This document shows positions 7,404-15,755 of a DNA stretch of 64,000 bases, in pieces. This DNA comes from Flavobacteriaceae bacterium (lineage in GTDB: Bacteria; Bacteroidota; Bacteroidia; Flavobacteriales; Flavobacteriaceae). The DNA is taken from NCBI GenBank assembly GCA_947448525.1, contig CANFNV010000001.1, forward strand, positions 248,001-312,000, given 5' to 3'. Below the pieces are notes generated by a model that searched no databases, was not told the origin of the DNA, and saw only the letters and a list, made by a program, of their open reading frames with translations. The position numbers and the translations under genes were made by a program. Within the stretch, counting starts at the first letter, position 1. Each line of letters begins with the position of its first letter.

Positions 7404-9599
7404 TTAATTAGCTACTTCGCTTATAAATTTTATTCTCATTAATCGTAGTTCTTCAATATCATAATCGCCATCAAATTCTTTAAGAGCTTCTTCAATATTA
7501 TCAGATTCAGAATCCATAAAATAATCGTGAATTTCTTCTTGTTGGTCTTCGTCTAACATTTCATCAACCCAATATTTGATGTTAAGTTTGGTTCCAGAAT
7601 TAACAATTTGCTCCATTTCTTTGAGTAAATCGTCCATTTTCATTCCTTTTGCAGAAGCAATATCTTCTAAAGAAAGTTTTCGGTCAATATTTTGAATTAT
7701 GTACAATTTGTTGGTAGAATTTGCGCCTGTAGACTTCACTACCAAATCATCCGGACGGGTAATGTCATTATCTTCAACATATCGGCTTATGAGTTCAATA
7801 AATTCTTTTCCATATTTTTTGGCTTTTCCTTCTCCAACTCCATGTATATTTATTAATTCTTCTAAAGTAATTGGATATTTTAGAGCCATATCCTCAAGTG
7901 AAGGATCTTGAAATACTACAAATGGCGGAACTCCAAGTTTTTTGGCAACTTTTTTACGCAAATCACGCAACATAACCATCAACGTTTCATCTGCGGTTCC
8001 AGATGATTTAGCAGCTGTAACAATAGCATCATCTTCGGCTTCATTATATTCATGATCTTCACTCATCAAAAATGATGTTGGATTTTCAATATAATTATGT
8101 CCTTTTTCTGATACTTTTAAAATACCATAAGTTTCAATGTCTTTTGTTAGCATTCCATCAACTAAAACCTGACGTATTAATGCCATCCAATACCTTTCTT
8201 CTTGGTCTTTTCCTGTCCCAAAGAAACTTTGCGAATCCGTTCTATGTGCCTTTATAGTTGCATTTACTCTTCCTATAAGTGTAAAAACAATTTCTTTTGA
8301 TTTGTATAAGTATTTAGTATCTCGAACTACTTCTAGAAGTTTTACAACATTAACTTGTGCTTCAACTTTAGCTTTTGGATTACGAACATTATCATCCATA
8401 TCGGCTCCTTCTCCATTTTCACTGTCAAATTCTTCACCAAAATAATGCAATAAAAATTTACGTCGTGACATTGAAGTTTCTGCATAAGCAACCACTTCTT
8501 GCAATAATGCAAACCCAATTTCTTGTTCAGCTACAGGTTTTCCAGACATAAATTTCTCTAATTTCTCTACATCTTTATAGGAATAATATGCCAAACAATG
8601 GCCTTCCCCTCCATCACGACCGGCTCTACCGGTTTCTTGATAATAGCTTTCTAATGATTTTGGGATGTCATGATGAATTACAAAACGAACATCGGGCTTA
8701 TCAATTCCCATACCAAATGCAATTGTAGCAACGACAACATCAACATCTTCCATAAGAAACATATCTTGATGTTTTGCTCTCGTTTTTGCATCTAAACCTG
8801 CATGATATGGCACGGCGCTGATTCCGTTAACCTGAAGTACTTCAGCAATAGCTTCAACTTTTTTACGGCTTAAGCAATAAATAATTCCTGATTTCCCTTT
8901 ATGTTGTTTAATAAAACGAATGATATCCGATTCAATATTTTTAGTTTTAGTTCGTACTTCATAATATAAATTAGGACGATTGAATGATGCTTTATAGGCG
9001 GTTGCATCTGACATATCCAAATTTTTAAGGATATCTTCTTGTACTTTTGGCGTTGCCGTTGCGGTTAACCCAATAACAGGAACATCACCTAAATGTTTAA
9101 TTATAGCTCGTAAATTTCTATATTCAGGTCTAAAATCATGCCCCCATTCGGATATGCAATGCGCTTCATCAATAGCTACAAAAGAAATAGGGACAGTTTG
9201 AAGAAATTCTACATACTCTTCCTTTGTTAAGGATTCTGGTGCGACATATAATAGTTTAGTTATACCAGAAGTAATATCCTTTTTAACTTGATTGATTTCG
9301 GTTTTAGTCAATGATGAATTTAATACGTGAGCAATTCCATCGTTTGTTGAAACACTCCTAATAGCATCAACTTGATTTTTCATCAATGCAATTAATGGAG
9401 AAACTACAATAGCGGTTCCAAGTTGAATTAAAGCAGGCAATTGATAACACAGAGATTTTCCCCCGCCTGTTGGCATTATTACGAAAGTATTTTCTTTGGC
9501 TACAATACTTTTAATTACTTGCTCTTGCAACCCTTTAAATTGGTTAAAACCAAAATATTTTTTTAATTCTTTGTGGATGTCAATTTCGTTTGAATTCAT
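7404..9599 (-). CDS. recQ: ATP-dependent DNA helicase RecQ
   Basis: A 3'-5' DNA helicase for recombination and replication-fork repair. Of 731 residues, the SF2 core carries Walker A PTGGGKS (43-49), DEAH (144-147) and motif VI QETGRAGRDG (321-330). The RQC region follows; its helical hairpin SRRKFLLHYFGEEFD (378-392) is intact, but the four zinc-ligand cysteines of E. coli-type RecQ are absent from the stretch 377-410. An HRDC domain lies at about 537-605 and a further C-terminal region of about 125 residues ends the protein, making it longer than the 609-residue E. coli enzyme. Divergent from kdsD with 86 bases between. Confidence 0.94.
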   Translation of the reverse strand: MNSNEIDIHKELKKYFGFNQFKGLQEQVIKSIVAKENTFVIMPTGGGKSLCYQLPALIQLGTAIVVSPLIALMKNQVDAIRSVSTNDGIAHVLNSSLTKTEINQVKKDITSGITKLLYVAPESLTKEEYVEFLQTVPISFVAIDEAHCISEWGHDFRPEYRNLRAIIKHLGDVPVIGLTATATPKVQEDILKNLDMSDATAYKASFNRPNLYYEVRTKTKNIESDIIRFIKQHKGKSGIIYCLSRKKVEAIAEVLQVNGISAVPYHAGLDAKTRAKHQDMFLMEDVDVVVATIAFGMGIDKPDVRFVIHHDIPKSLESYYQETGRAGRDGGEGHCLAYYSYKDVEKLEKFMSGKPVAEQEIGFALLQEVVAYAETSMSRRKFLLHYFGEEFDSENGEGADMDDNVRNPKAKVEAQVNVVKLLEVVRDTKYLYKSKEIVFTLIGRVNATIKAHRTDSQSFFGTGKDQEERYWMALIRQVLVDGMLTKDIETYGILKVSEKGHNYIENPTSFLMSEDHEYNEAEDDAIVTAAKSSGTADETLMVMLRDLRKKVAKKLGVPPFVVFQDPSLEDMALKYPITLEELINIHGVGEGKAKKYGKEFIELISRYVEDNDITRPDDLVVKSTGANSTNKLYIIQNIDRKLSLEDIASAKGMKMDDLLKEMEQIVNSGTKLNIKYWVDEMLDEDQQEEIHDYFMDSESDNIEEALKEFDGDYDIEELRLMRIKFISEVAN

Positions 9600-9622
9600 T
9601 CTTACTTAATAGTATTTTTACA

Positions 9623-9630
9623 TAAATTTG
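9623..9630 (+). promoter_or_regulatory. -7 promoter element for kdsD-tatC
   Basis: TAAATTTG (followed by CA) is a typical TAnnTTTG element 55 bases before the kdsD start, in the recQ/kdsD divergent interval. No TTG at the expected distance. Confidence 0.4.
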
Positions 9631-9675
9631 CAACCATAAATATACAAATTTCTTTTACTCATACAAATTTTATAC

Positions 9676-9683
9676 CAAATCTA
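9676..9683 (-). promoter_or_regulatory. Possible -7 element for recQ
   Basis: Minus strand TAGATTTG fits TAnnTTTG, about 77 bases before the recQ start. No -33 box at the expected distance. Confidence 0.3.
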
Positions 9684-9685
9684 TT

Positions 9686-10651
9686 TTGATAACTAAAGAA
9701 AACATCATTGAATCGGCAAAAAAAACATTGCTTTCAGAAAGCCAATCAATAGCTAAACTTACTGATTATATAGACGATAGCTTTGTTGATACGGTTAAAT
9801 TAATCTATAATTCAAAAGGAAGATTAATTGTTACAGGAATTGGAAAAAGTGCCATTATTGCCCAAAAAATTGTAGCAACTATGAATTCAACGGGAACTCC
9901 ATCGATGTTTCTTCACGCTTCAGAAGCAATTCATGGTGATTTAGGTATGGTTCAAGACGATGATGTTGTAATTTGTATTTCAAAAAGCGGCAATAGTCCT
10001 GAAATAAAAGTTCTAATTCCATTATTAAAAAGATTTGGCAATAAACTGATTGCTATTACAGGAAATAGCAATTCATTTTTAGGAAAAGAAGCGCATTATA
10101 CTTTAAATACTTTTGTTGAAAGTGAATCGTGTCCAAATAATTTAGCACCAACTAATAGTACTACCGCGCAATTAGTAATGGGAGATGCCCTTGCGGTTTG
10201 TCTTATGGAAATGCGAAATTTTACATCCGAAGATTTCGGGAAATTCCATCCGGGTGGAGCGTTAGGAAAAAAATTACTCCTTCGCGTAAATGACATGTTG
10301 GATTTTAATCGCAAACCAAAGGTTAGTCTAGAATCCAGCATAAAAAATGTCATAGTAACCATTTCCGAGCAACGATTGGGAGTTACTGCGGTTATTGAAG
10401 ATACAAAAGTAGTTGGGATTATAACCGATGGGGATATTAGAAGAATGTTGAATAAAACAGAAAATATTTTTGGTTTAACCGCTAAAGATATTATGACTAA
10501 TAATCCCAAAATGATTAAATCAAGTGATAGGGTTGCGGATGCCTTAAATATTATGGAAGATTTTTCTATAACTCAATTAGTTGTAGTTGATAATGGAGAA
10601 TATAAAGGAATTGTTCATTTGCATGATATTTTAAAAGAAGGAATTGTATAA
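9686..10651 (+). CDS. kdsD: Arabinose-5-phosphate isomerase, KpsF/GutQ family
   Basis: Converts ribulose-5-phosphate to arabinose-5-phosphate, the first step to KDO of lipopolysaccharide. The 321 residues contain an SIS domain (about 35-175, with GIGKSA at 51-56 and the HGDLG loop near 83-87), the C-terminal SIS motif FHPGGALG, and two CBS domains (about 205-260 and 268-321). The reading frame begins with TTG at 9686; I see no better ATG, and TTG starts are common here. The stop overlaps the tatC start by one base (TAATG), implying translational coupling. Confidence 0.92.
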   Translation: MITKENIIESAKKTLLSESQSIAKLTDYIDDSFVDTVKLIYNSKGRLIVTGIGKSAIIAQKIVATMNSTGTPSMFLHASEAIHGDLGMVQDDDVVICISKSGNSPEIKVLIPLLKRFGNKLIAITGNSNSFLGKEAHYTLNTFVESESCPNNLAPTNSTTAQLVMGDALAVCLMEMRNFTSEDFGKFHPGGALGKKLLLRVNDMLDFNRKPKVSLESSIKNVIVTISEQRLGVTAVIEDTKVVGIITDGDIRRMLNKTENIFGLTAKDIMTNNPKMIKSSDRVADALNIMEDFSITQLVVVDNGEYKGIVHLHDILKEGIV

Positions 10652-11475
10652 TGGCTAAAAAAGAAATGAAAGAGATGTCTTTTATGGATCATCTTGAAGA
10701 TTTAAGATGGCTTCTTGTTAGAAGTTCTGCTGCAATTGTAATTTTGGCAAGTGCTTGCTATTTTATTGATGATTTCATTTTTGACACCCTTATTTTCGGT
10801 CCAAAAGATCCCAGTTTTATTACCTATCGATTTTTCTGCGAAGTAACTCATTTTTTTGGAGTTGACGATACCTATGCTTGTGCAACACAATTCAGTTTTA
10901 TTATTCAAAACACCGAAGTTGGCGGTCAATTTTCGATGTATTTATGGACTTTAATTACTGCAGGTTTCATCCTATCATTTCCATTTATTTTATGGCAAGT
11001 ATGGAAGTTTATAAGTCCGGCATTATATGAAAACGAACGCAAACACGCAGGTTCATTCATTGTAATTTCTTCTCTATTATTTTTTATTGGAGTTCTTTTT
11101 GGTTACTTTGTGGTATTACCACTTTCTATAAATTTCTTTGGAACATTTAATGTTAGTAAAAACATCGTCAATCAATTTACTGTTGATTCCTATGTAAGTA
11201 TGGTAAAAACCTCATTGGTGGGAAGTGGATTAGTTTTTGAAATGCCAATAATAACTTATTTCTTAGCAAAATTAGGATTAGTCTCTCCAGAGTTTTTGAG
11301 AAAATACAGAAAACTATCTATTGTAATTAACTTAACGATTGCCGCAATTGTTACACCACCAGACATTCCGAGTCAAATAATTGTTTCCATACCTTTATTA
11401 GTATTATATGAAGTAAGTATATTAATAGCGGCGGTTGTAGCTAAAAAAAGAAAAAAGGATGAGCAATCAAGTTAA
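10651..11475 (+). CDS. tatC: Sec-independent translocase TatC
   Basis: Core inner-membrane subunit of the twin-arginine pathway that recognises the signal peptide. The 274 residues give six predicted membrane segments; the N-terminal MSFMDHLEDLRW is the conserved cytoplasmic motif, FPFILWQVWKFISPAL the conserved first cytoplasmic-loop region, and a late TPPDIPSQ motif is present. The first periplasmic loop (about 45-90, with two cysteines) is longer than in E. coli TatC, as I believe is usual in this phylum. tatA is not in the window. The last bases overlap the start of the decayed CMD gene. Confidence 0.95.
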   Translation: MAKKEMKEMSFMDHLEDLRWLLVRSSAAIVILASACYFIDDFIFDTLIFGPKDPSFITYRFFCEVTHFFGVDDTYACATQFSFIIQNTEVGGQFSMYLWTLITAGFILSFPFILWQVWKFISPALYENERKHAGSFIVISSLLFFIGVLFGYFVVLPLSINFFGTFNVSKNIVNQFTVDSYVSMVKTSLVGSGLVFEMPIITYFLAKLGLVSPEFLRKYRKLSIVINLTIAAIVTPPDIPSQIIVSIPLLVLYEVSILIAAVVAKKRKKDEQSS

Positions 11476-11806
11476 CGAATTCAATGCATATCGTTCTAAA
11501 ATGAATGAGAAGTTATTGGCCGACAACAACAAAATAGTAAAATGCATTTTCAATTTAGATACCAATGCATATGCTGAAGGTGCATTAGATGTAAAACTAA
11601 AGAACTTTTGGGATTAGTAGCCAACTGTTTTAAGATGTAATGATTGCATTAAATACCATCTCGAAACATCCTATAAAGAAGGAATATCAAAAGAAGAAAT
11701 GATGAAAGCTATAGGAATTGCAACTCTAGTTGGGGGAACAATTGTAATTCCACATTTAAGAAGAGCTTAGGAGTTCTGGGAAGCGTTAGAAGATTTGAAA
11801 GTTTGA
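11459..11806 (+). pseudogene. Decayed carboxymuconolactone decarboxylase-family (AhpD-like) gene
   Basis: The ATG at 11459 overlaps the tatC end and opens 52 codons (MSNQVNEFNAYRSKMNEK...) to a TAG at 11615. Loss of one A in the A-run of GTAAAACT at about 11591-11598 would explain the shift: in the next frame the text reads KELLGLVAN, as in the family. A second indel near 11625-11631 moves to the frame RCNDCIKYHLE, holding the CxxC pair of the family, and KEEMMKAIGIATLVGGTIVIPHLRRA follows in two parts. A TAG at 11768 then interrupts RRA-EFWEALEDLKV, which ends at 11806. Two frameshifts plus one nonsense codon make function unlikely. An intact copy sits in this slot in related genomes, as I recall. 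Confidence 0.85.
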
Positions 11807-11922
11807 AAATGAAAGAACTTGAAAATTATATTCAGAACGATTTGTTAACATCAATTGACAATTGTATATTTTTTATTAATTTTCCAAAATATTAATTTAT
11901 ATCAATAATCTGATTCGGGATT

Positions 11923-11955
11923 TTCGAATTTCCAAATTATCAAATCTTCAAATTA
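11923..11955 (+). repeat. Imperfect 8-9 bp tandem repeat abutting the lptB start codon
   Basis: Four units, TTCGAATT, TCCAAATTA, TCAAATCT and TCAAATTA, run head to tail and end exactly at the ATG of lptB. The pattern TCAAATTA is strongly biased compared with surrounding bases. Function unknown; it occupies the leader where a ribosome-binding region would be. Confidence 0.6.
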
Positions 11956-12696
11956 ATGAAACTCAGAGCCGAAAATTTAGTTAAAACTTATAAAGGGAGA
12001 AGTGTAGTAAAAGGCATTTCGGTTGAAGTAAATCAAGGAGAAATTGTTGGCTTACTTGGTCCGAACGGCGCAGGAAAAACAACTTCGTTCTATATGATTG
12101 TTGGGTTGGTTAAACCAAATTCAGGAAACATCTATCTTGACGACATGAATATTACCGAATTTCCAATGTATAAACGTGCGCAAAACGGAATTGGTTATTT
12201 GGCTCAAGAAGCGTCTGTTTTTAGAAAATTAAGCATTGAAGATAATATTTTAAGTGTTTTACAACTTACAAATCACACTAAAGAAGAACAGATTGCTAAA
12301 ATGGAAAGCTTGATTGCTGAATTTAGCTTAGAACATATTCGCACCAATCGTGGCGATTTACTTTCGGGAGGTGAACGAAGAAGAACAGAAATTGCACGCT
12401 GTTTAGCAACGGACCCCAAATTTATTTTATTAGACGAACCATTTGCTGGAGTTGATCCAGTTGCAGTAGAAGATATTCAACGAATTGTAGCCCAATTGAA
12501 AAATAAAAATATTGGAATTCTAATTACCGACCACAATGTTCAAGAGACTTTGGCAATCACTGACAAAACCTATTTAATGTTTGAAGGAGGAATTCTTAAA
12601 GCAGGCATTCCAGAAGAATTGGCTGCCGATGAAATGGTTCGAAAAGTATATTTAGGTCAGAATTTTGAATTACGTAAAAAGAAATTAGAATTCTAA
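11956..12696 (+). CDS. lptB: LPS export ABC transporter ATPase LptB
   Basis: Cytoplasmic ATPase that powers extraction of LPS by LptFG for transport to the outer membrane. The 246 residues show Walker A GPNGAGKT (35-42), signature LSGGE (136-140), Walker B ILLDEP (157-162) and the DHNVQETL switch region; the Q-loop region [13 protein letters not shown] is characteristic of LptB. It is downstream of kdsD (KDO synthesis) and tatC, a known flavobacterial arrangement, and 2 bases upstream of a small membrane protein gene. Confidence 0.95.
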   Translation: MKLRAENLVKTYKGRSVVKGISVEVNQGEIVGLLGPNGAGKTTSFYMIVGLVKPNSGNIYLDDMNITEFPMYKRAQNGIGYLAQEASVFRKLSIEDNILSVLQLTNHTKEEQIAKMESLIAEFSLEHIRTNRGDLLSGGERRRTEIARCLATDPKFILLDEPFAGVDPVAVEDIQRIVAQLKNKNIGILITDHNVQETLAITDKTYLMFEGGILKAGIPEELAADEMVRKVYLGQNFELRKKKLEF

Positions 12697-12698
12697 TT

Positions 12699-12923
12699 AT
12701 GGAAAAACCATCAAAAGAAACCAAAGAGAATTGGCTTAGAGACGACAAGTATTGGAAATGGGGCATTTTTTACTACAATCCAGAAGACAAAAGAATTTTA
12801 CCTCCAAAAAGAATTCCGTGGATGGGATGGACTGTAAATTTTGCTAATCCTGTTTCTATAATTACATTAGTGATCATAACAGTAACCCTAATCGGAATAT
12901 CCTATTACATTCAAAATAATTAA
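12699..12923 (+). CDS. Small membrane-anchored protein resembling DUF5808
   Basis: A 74-residue protein with a soluble N-terminal part containing WKWGIFYYNPEDKRILPPKR and GWTVNFANP, which resembles the DUF5808 motif (YnPdDpR...GWTlNF), and one C-terminal membrane helix (about 52-70). Function unknown. Two bases after lptB, so co-transcribed with it. Its stop codon overlaps the stop codon of the convergent lysozyme gene (12920-12923). Confidence 0.75.
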   Translation: MEKPSKETKENWLRDDKYWKWGIFYYNPEDKRILPPKRIPWMGWTVNFANPVSIITLVIITVTLIGISYYIQNN

Positions 12924-13765
12924 TTTGAAATAGTTAGATATTGGAGCATCTTTGGTGTTCCGTTGTAAATATTAACATCAACTCGTTCTTCAATTCCGTT
13001 TATTCTAGCTTTTTCTGTAAACTGCCAGAACAACCAATCATCTTTAATATTTTCAACAAAAAAATTATAATTGGCTACCCAAAAGGTAAATTCTGGAAAA
13101 TCTTCTTTTAGAAAATCATTGTAGTACTTTTCGCTAGTATAAATTATTGGACGCACTTTATAGTGTTCCTCTACTTTTTTCAACCAACGTTTCAATCCTA
13201 ATTTCAAACTATCAATAGATTGATTTTTTGAGAATTTTTCAACATCCAAAACTGGAGGCAAATCGCCTTTTTGGAGATGAACTGATCTAATAAAATTCGC
13301 TGCTTGTTCCAATGAATTTTCATTGGGGCGATAATAATGATAAGCGCCTCTAATAAAATGATGGTTTTTTGCCGCAACCCAATTTTCATCAAATCGTATG
13401 TCTTTTTTATTATTTCCGGCTGTGGCTCTAATAAAAATAAATTGTAATGCAAATTTATGATCAACCGAATCAACTTCGTTCCAATTAATTTTTCCTTGAA
13501 ATTGGGACACATCAAATCCTAAAGTTAAATCCTTGTGCGCTTTTAAAATTTGATAAATCCGAGCTTGGGCCACTTTATCATCCTTTAAACTCTTTTCCGA
13601 TTTAAAACTAAAGTAATACAAAATCGCATTACGATAATGGTATATTCCAAAAATAAATCCTAGGAGTAAAAGCGAAATTAGAACTAGATTAACCGAGAAA
13701 ATAGATTTGTTTTTCTTAGTAGTTTTTCTTCTAACAGTTGGTTTTCGAGAAATTCTTTTAGCCAT
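12920..13765 (-). CDS. Membrane-anchored GH25 lysozyme (muramidase)
   Basis: Hydrolyses the MurNAc-GlcNAc bond of peptidoglycan. The 281 residues start with a lysine/arginine-rich cytoplasmic tail (1-20) and one membrane helix (about 24-43), so the enzyme should be anchored and face the periplasm. The GH25 barrel has Asp85 in GFDVSQ and the catalytic DxE pair Asp174/Glu176 (PPVLDVEK), with YHYYRP after the third strand and FWVANY near the end. 23 bases separate it from pssA upstream, suggesting one transcript. Which cell-wall process it serves is not shown. Confidence 0.9.
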   Translation of the reverse strand: MAKRISRKPTVRRKTTKKNKSIFSVNLVLISLLLLGFIFGIYHYRNAILYYFSFKSEKSLKDDKVAQARIYQILKAHKDLTLGFDVSQFQGKINWNEVDSVDHKFALQFIFIRATAGNNKKDIRFDENWVAAKNHHFIRGAYHYYRPNENSLEQAANFIRSVHLQKGDLPPVLDVEKFSKNQSIDSLKLGLKRWLKKVEEHYKVRPIIYTSEKYYNDFLKEDFPEFTFWVANYNFFVENIKDDWLFWQFTEKARINGIEERVDVNIYNGTPKMLQYLTISN

Positions 13766-13788
13766 AAAAAGTATAATGCATTTTCTTT

Positions 13789-14499
13789 TTATAACTCCTT
13801 TTTTACTAATATATTATTTAGAGCTGATACCAAAACATAAGTTATTATTATCAAAGGAATAGCAAGAAACTTTAGGGTTGCAATCATAATAATTGAAGTC
13901 ACAAGAAATCCAATTTGTAGTTTATATTTTTGAAAACTGAAATTCTTTATTTTTAAAGAAAACAACGGAACCTCAGCATTCATTATATAGGCACTTAATA
14001 AAGTGATCATTAACAAAACCCATTTACTACTTAAAATTTCACTTAAAGCAAGAAACTGACACTCAGCTATAACCAATGGCAAACTCATTATAAATAAAGT
14101 ATTTGCAGGAGTTGGAAGTCCAATAAAAGAATTTGATTGACGGGTATCAATATTAAAATTGGCTAAACGATAACATGCCCCAAGAGTTATAATAAAACCT
14201 AAATAAGGTAAATAAACACAACTATCATAATTATTTGCATATAGCAGCTTAAACATTACATAACCCGGAGCAACACCACTAGTAACCATATCGGCCAAAG
14301 AATCTAATTGAACACCTAAAGGACCCGATACGCCAAATTTTCTTGCAAAAAAGCCATCGAAAAAATCAAAGAATATTCCTAAACATACAAAATAGAAAGC
14401 TATATCAAATTGAGAATCGGAACAAAATACAATGGCAATACAACCACATAATAAATTAAGAAGTGTGAGAAAATTTGGAATATGTTTTTTTATTTTCAT
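13789..14499 (-). CDS. pssA: CDP-diacylglycerol--serine O-phosphatidyltransferase
   Basis: Makes phosphatidylserine, the precursor of phosphatidylethanolamine, in the inner membrane. The 236 residues contain the CDP-alcohol phosphotransferase motif D-G-x2-A-R-x8-G-x3-D-x3-D with Asp45, Asp48-Gly49, Arg53, Gly62, Asp66 and Asp70, and about six to seven hydrophobic segments. The N-terminus KKHIPNFLTLLNLLCG is typical of PssA rather than PgsA. First gene of a likely pssA-lysozyme transcript. Confidence 0.93.
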   Translation of the reverse strand: MKIKKHIPNFLTLLNLLCGCIAIVFCSDSQFDIAFYFVCLGIFFDFFDGFFARKFGVSGPLGVQLDSLADMVTSGVAPGYVMFKLLYANNYDSCVYLPYLGFIITLGACYRLANFNIDTRQSNSFIGLPTPANTLFIMSLPLVIAECQFLALSEILSSKWVLLMITLLSAYIMNAEVPLFSLKIKNFSFQKYKLQIGFLVTSIIMIATLKFLAIPLIIITYVLVSALNNILVKKEL

Positions 14500-14518
14500 C
14501 GTTATAATTTTTCAATGA

Positions 14519-14526
14519 CAAATTTA
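14519..14526 (-). promoter_or_regulatory. -7 promoter element of pssA
   Basis: Minus strand TAAATTTG, 20 bases before the pssA ATG, a good TAnnTTTG match giving a very short leader. No TTG at 17-23 bases. Confidence 0.45.
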
Positions 14527-14631
14527 GCACAATAACTTAAAGAGAAGTACGTTTTTAATAGAGATTTTAAAATCCTGTTTTTTCTTTACTATTATTTTAA
14601 TAAAGGAATAAATAACCTCATTAATAATTTC

Positions 14632-14639
14632 TATTTTTG
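14632..14639 (+). promoter_or_regulatory. -7 promoter element of the PorV-like gene
   Basis: TATTTTTG, a TAnnTTTG match followed by ACA, 46 bases before the start at 14685. No exact -33 box. Confidence 0.4.
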
Positions 14640-14684
14640 ACAGCAGATAAATTAACAAACTTAGGTTTGAAAAAAACAATATAA

Positions 14685-15749
14685 TTGAAAAAAATTGCGT
14701 ATATTTTTCTTTTAATTTCAATTTGTAGCTTTGGGCAAGCCATTAGAAAATATTCAAATGAGTTTATGAATATTGGAGTTGATGCAGCTGCTTTAGGAAT
14801 GTCTAATGCAGTAACGGCTCATACAAATGATGTTAATTCTGGTTATTGGAACCCAGCAGGATTATTGGGTCTTGAAGATGGTCAAGTTGCCATAATGCAC
14901 GCCAGTTATTTTGCAAATATTGCTCAATATGATTATGCTGCTTATGCAAAACCCATTGACAATGAAAGTGCTTGGGGAATGTCAATTATTCGTTTTGGTG
15001 TGGATGATATTTTAAATACTACCCAACTAATTGACGCAAATGGCAACATCGATTACAATAGAATTAGTAAATTTTCAACAGCCGATTATGGAATGACGTT
15101 TTCTTATGCCAGAAAATTACAACTTCCCGGTTTCCAATATGGTGTTAATGCTAAAGTTATAAGAAGAGTTATTGGAAATTTTGCCAATTCATGGGGTTTC
15201 GGATTGGATGTAGGATTCCAATTTGAACATGACGATTGGCATTTTGGATTAATGCTACGCGATATCACAACAACCTATAATATTTGGAACATTAACGAAG
15301 AAGAATACAATAAAATTAAAGGTACCGTTGCTGGACAAAATCAAGAATTACCTGAAAGCACTGAAATAACTATACCCAAAGCACAATTTGGTATGTCAAA
15401 AAAGTTTGAATTTCATAACGAAACGAGTCTTCTAGCTTCAGGTAACTTAAATATGCAATTTGTTAGAAACAATGATTTAATATCAACCTCACTTGTTAGT
15501 ATTGACCCCGCAATTGGTTTTGAATATGGTTATACCGATTTAGTTTTTTTGAGAGCTGGAGTTGGGAATTTTCAAAATGTAACTCAAATTGATAATTCAA
15601 AAAAAGTTGGATTTCAACCCAACATCGGACTCGGATTCAAATACAAAGGCATACAAATGGACTATGCTTTGACCGATTTAGGCAACCAAAGTGCTGCATT
15701 ATATTCCAATATATTTTCTGTAAAAGTCGATTTAAGCATTTTTAGATAA
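14685..15749 (+). CDS. PorV/PorQ-family outer-membrane beta-barrel protein (UPF0164-like)
   Basis: A 354-residue barrel protein of the FadL-related PorV/UPF0164 group. Signal peptide residues 1-18 (LLISICSFGQA); then AAALGMSNAVTA and NSGYWNPAGLLG, the conserved family signature; the rest is beta-rich with alternating aromatic residues and ends VDLSIFR with a terminal aromatic-basic pair as in outer-membrane barrels. PorV itself is the shuttle protein of the type IX secretion system, but the group has several paralogues and I cannot say this is PorV. Start is TTG at 14685, because the signal peptide follows directly (KKIAYIFLL). 6 bases before the DUF4105 gene. Confidence 0.82.
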   Translation: MKKIAYIFLLISICSFGQAIRKYSNEFMNIGVDAAALGMSNAVTAHTNDVNSGYWNPAGLLGLEDGQVAIMHASYFANIAQYDYAAYAKPIDNESAWGMSIIRFGVDDILNTTQLIDANGNIDYNRISKFSTADYGMTFSYARKLQLPGFQYGVNAKVIRRVIGNFANSWGFGLDVGFQFEHDDWHFGLMLRDITTTYNIWNINEEEYNKIKGTVAGQNQELPESTEITIPKAQFGMSKKFEFHNETSLLASGNLNMQFVRNNDLISTSLVSIDPAIGFEYGYTDLVFLRAGVGNFQNVTQIDNSKKVGFQPNIGLGFKYKGIQMDYALTDLGNQSAALYSNIFSVKVDLSIFR

Positions 15750-15755
15750 TAGTTT

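Noticed and set aside
14524..14721. 65-codon minus-strand frame between pssA and the PorV-like gene
   Set aside because: Very Lys/Ile/Leu-rich translation of AT-rich non-coding DNA; overlaps the pssA promoter region and the PorV-like start.
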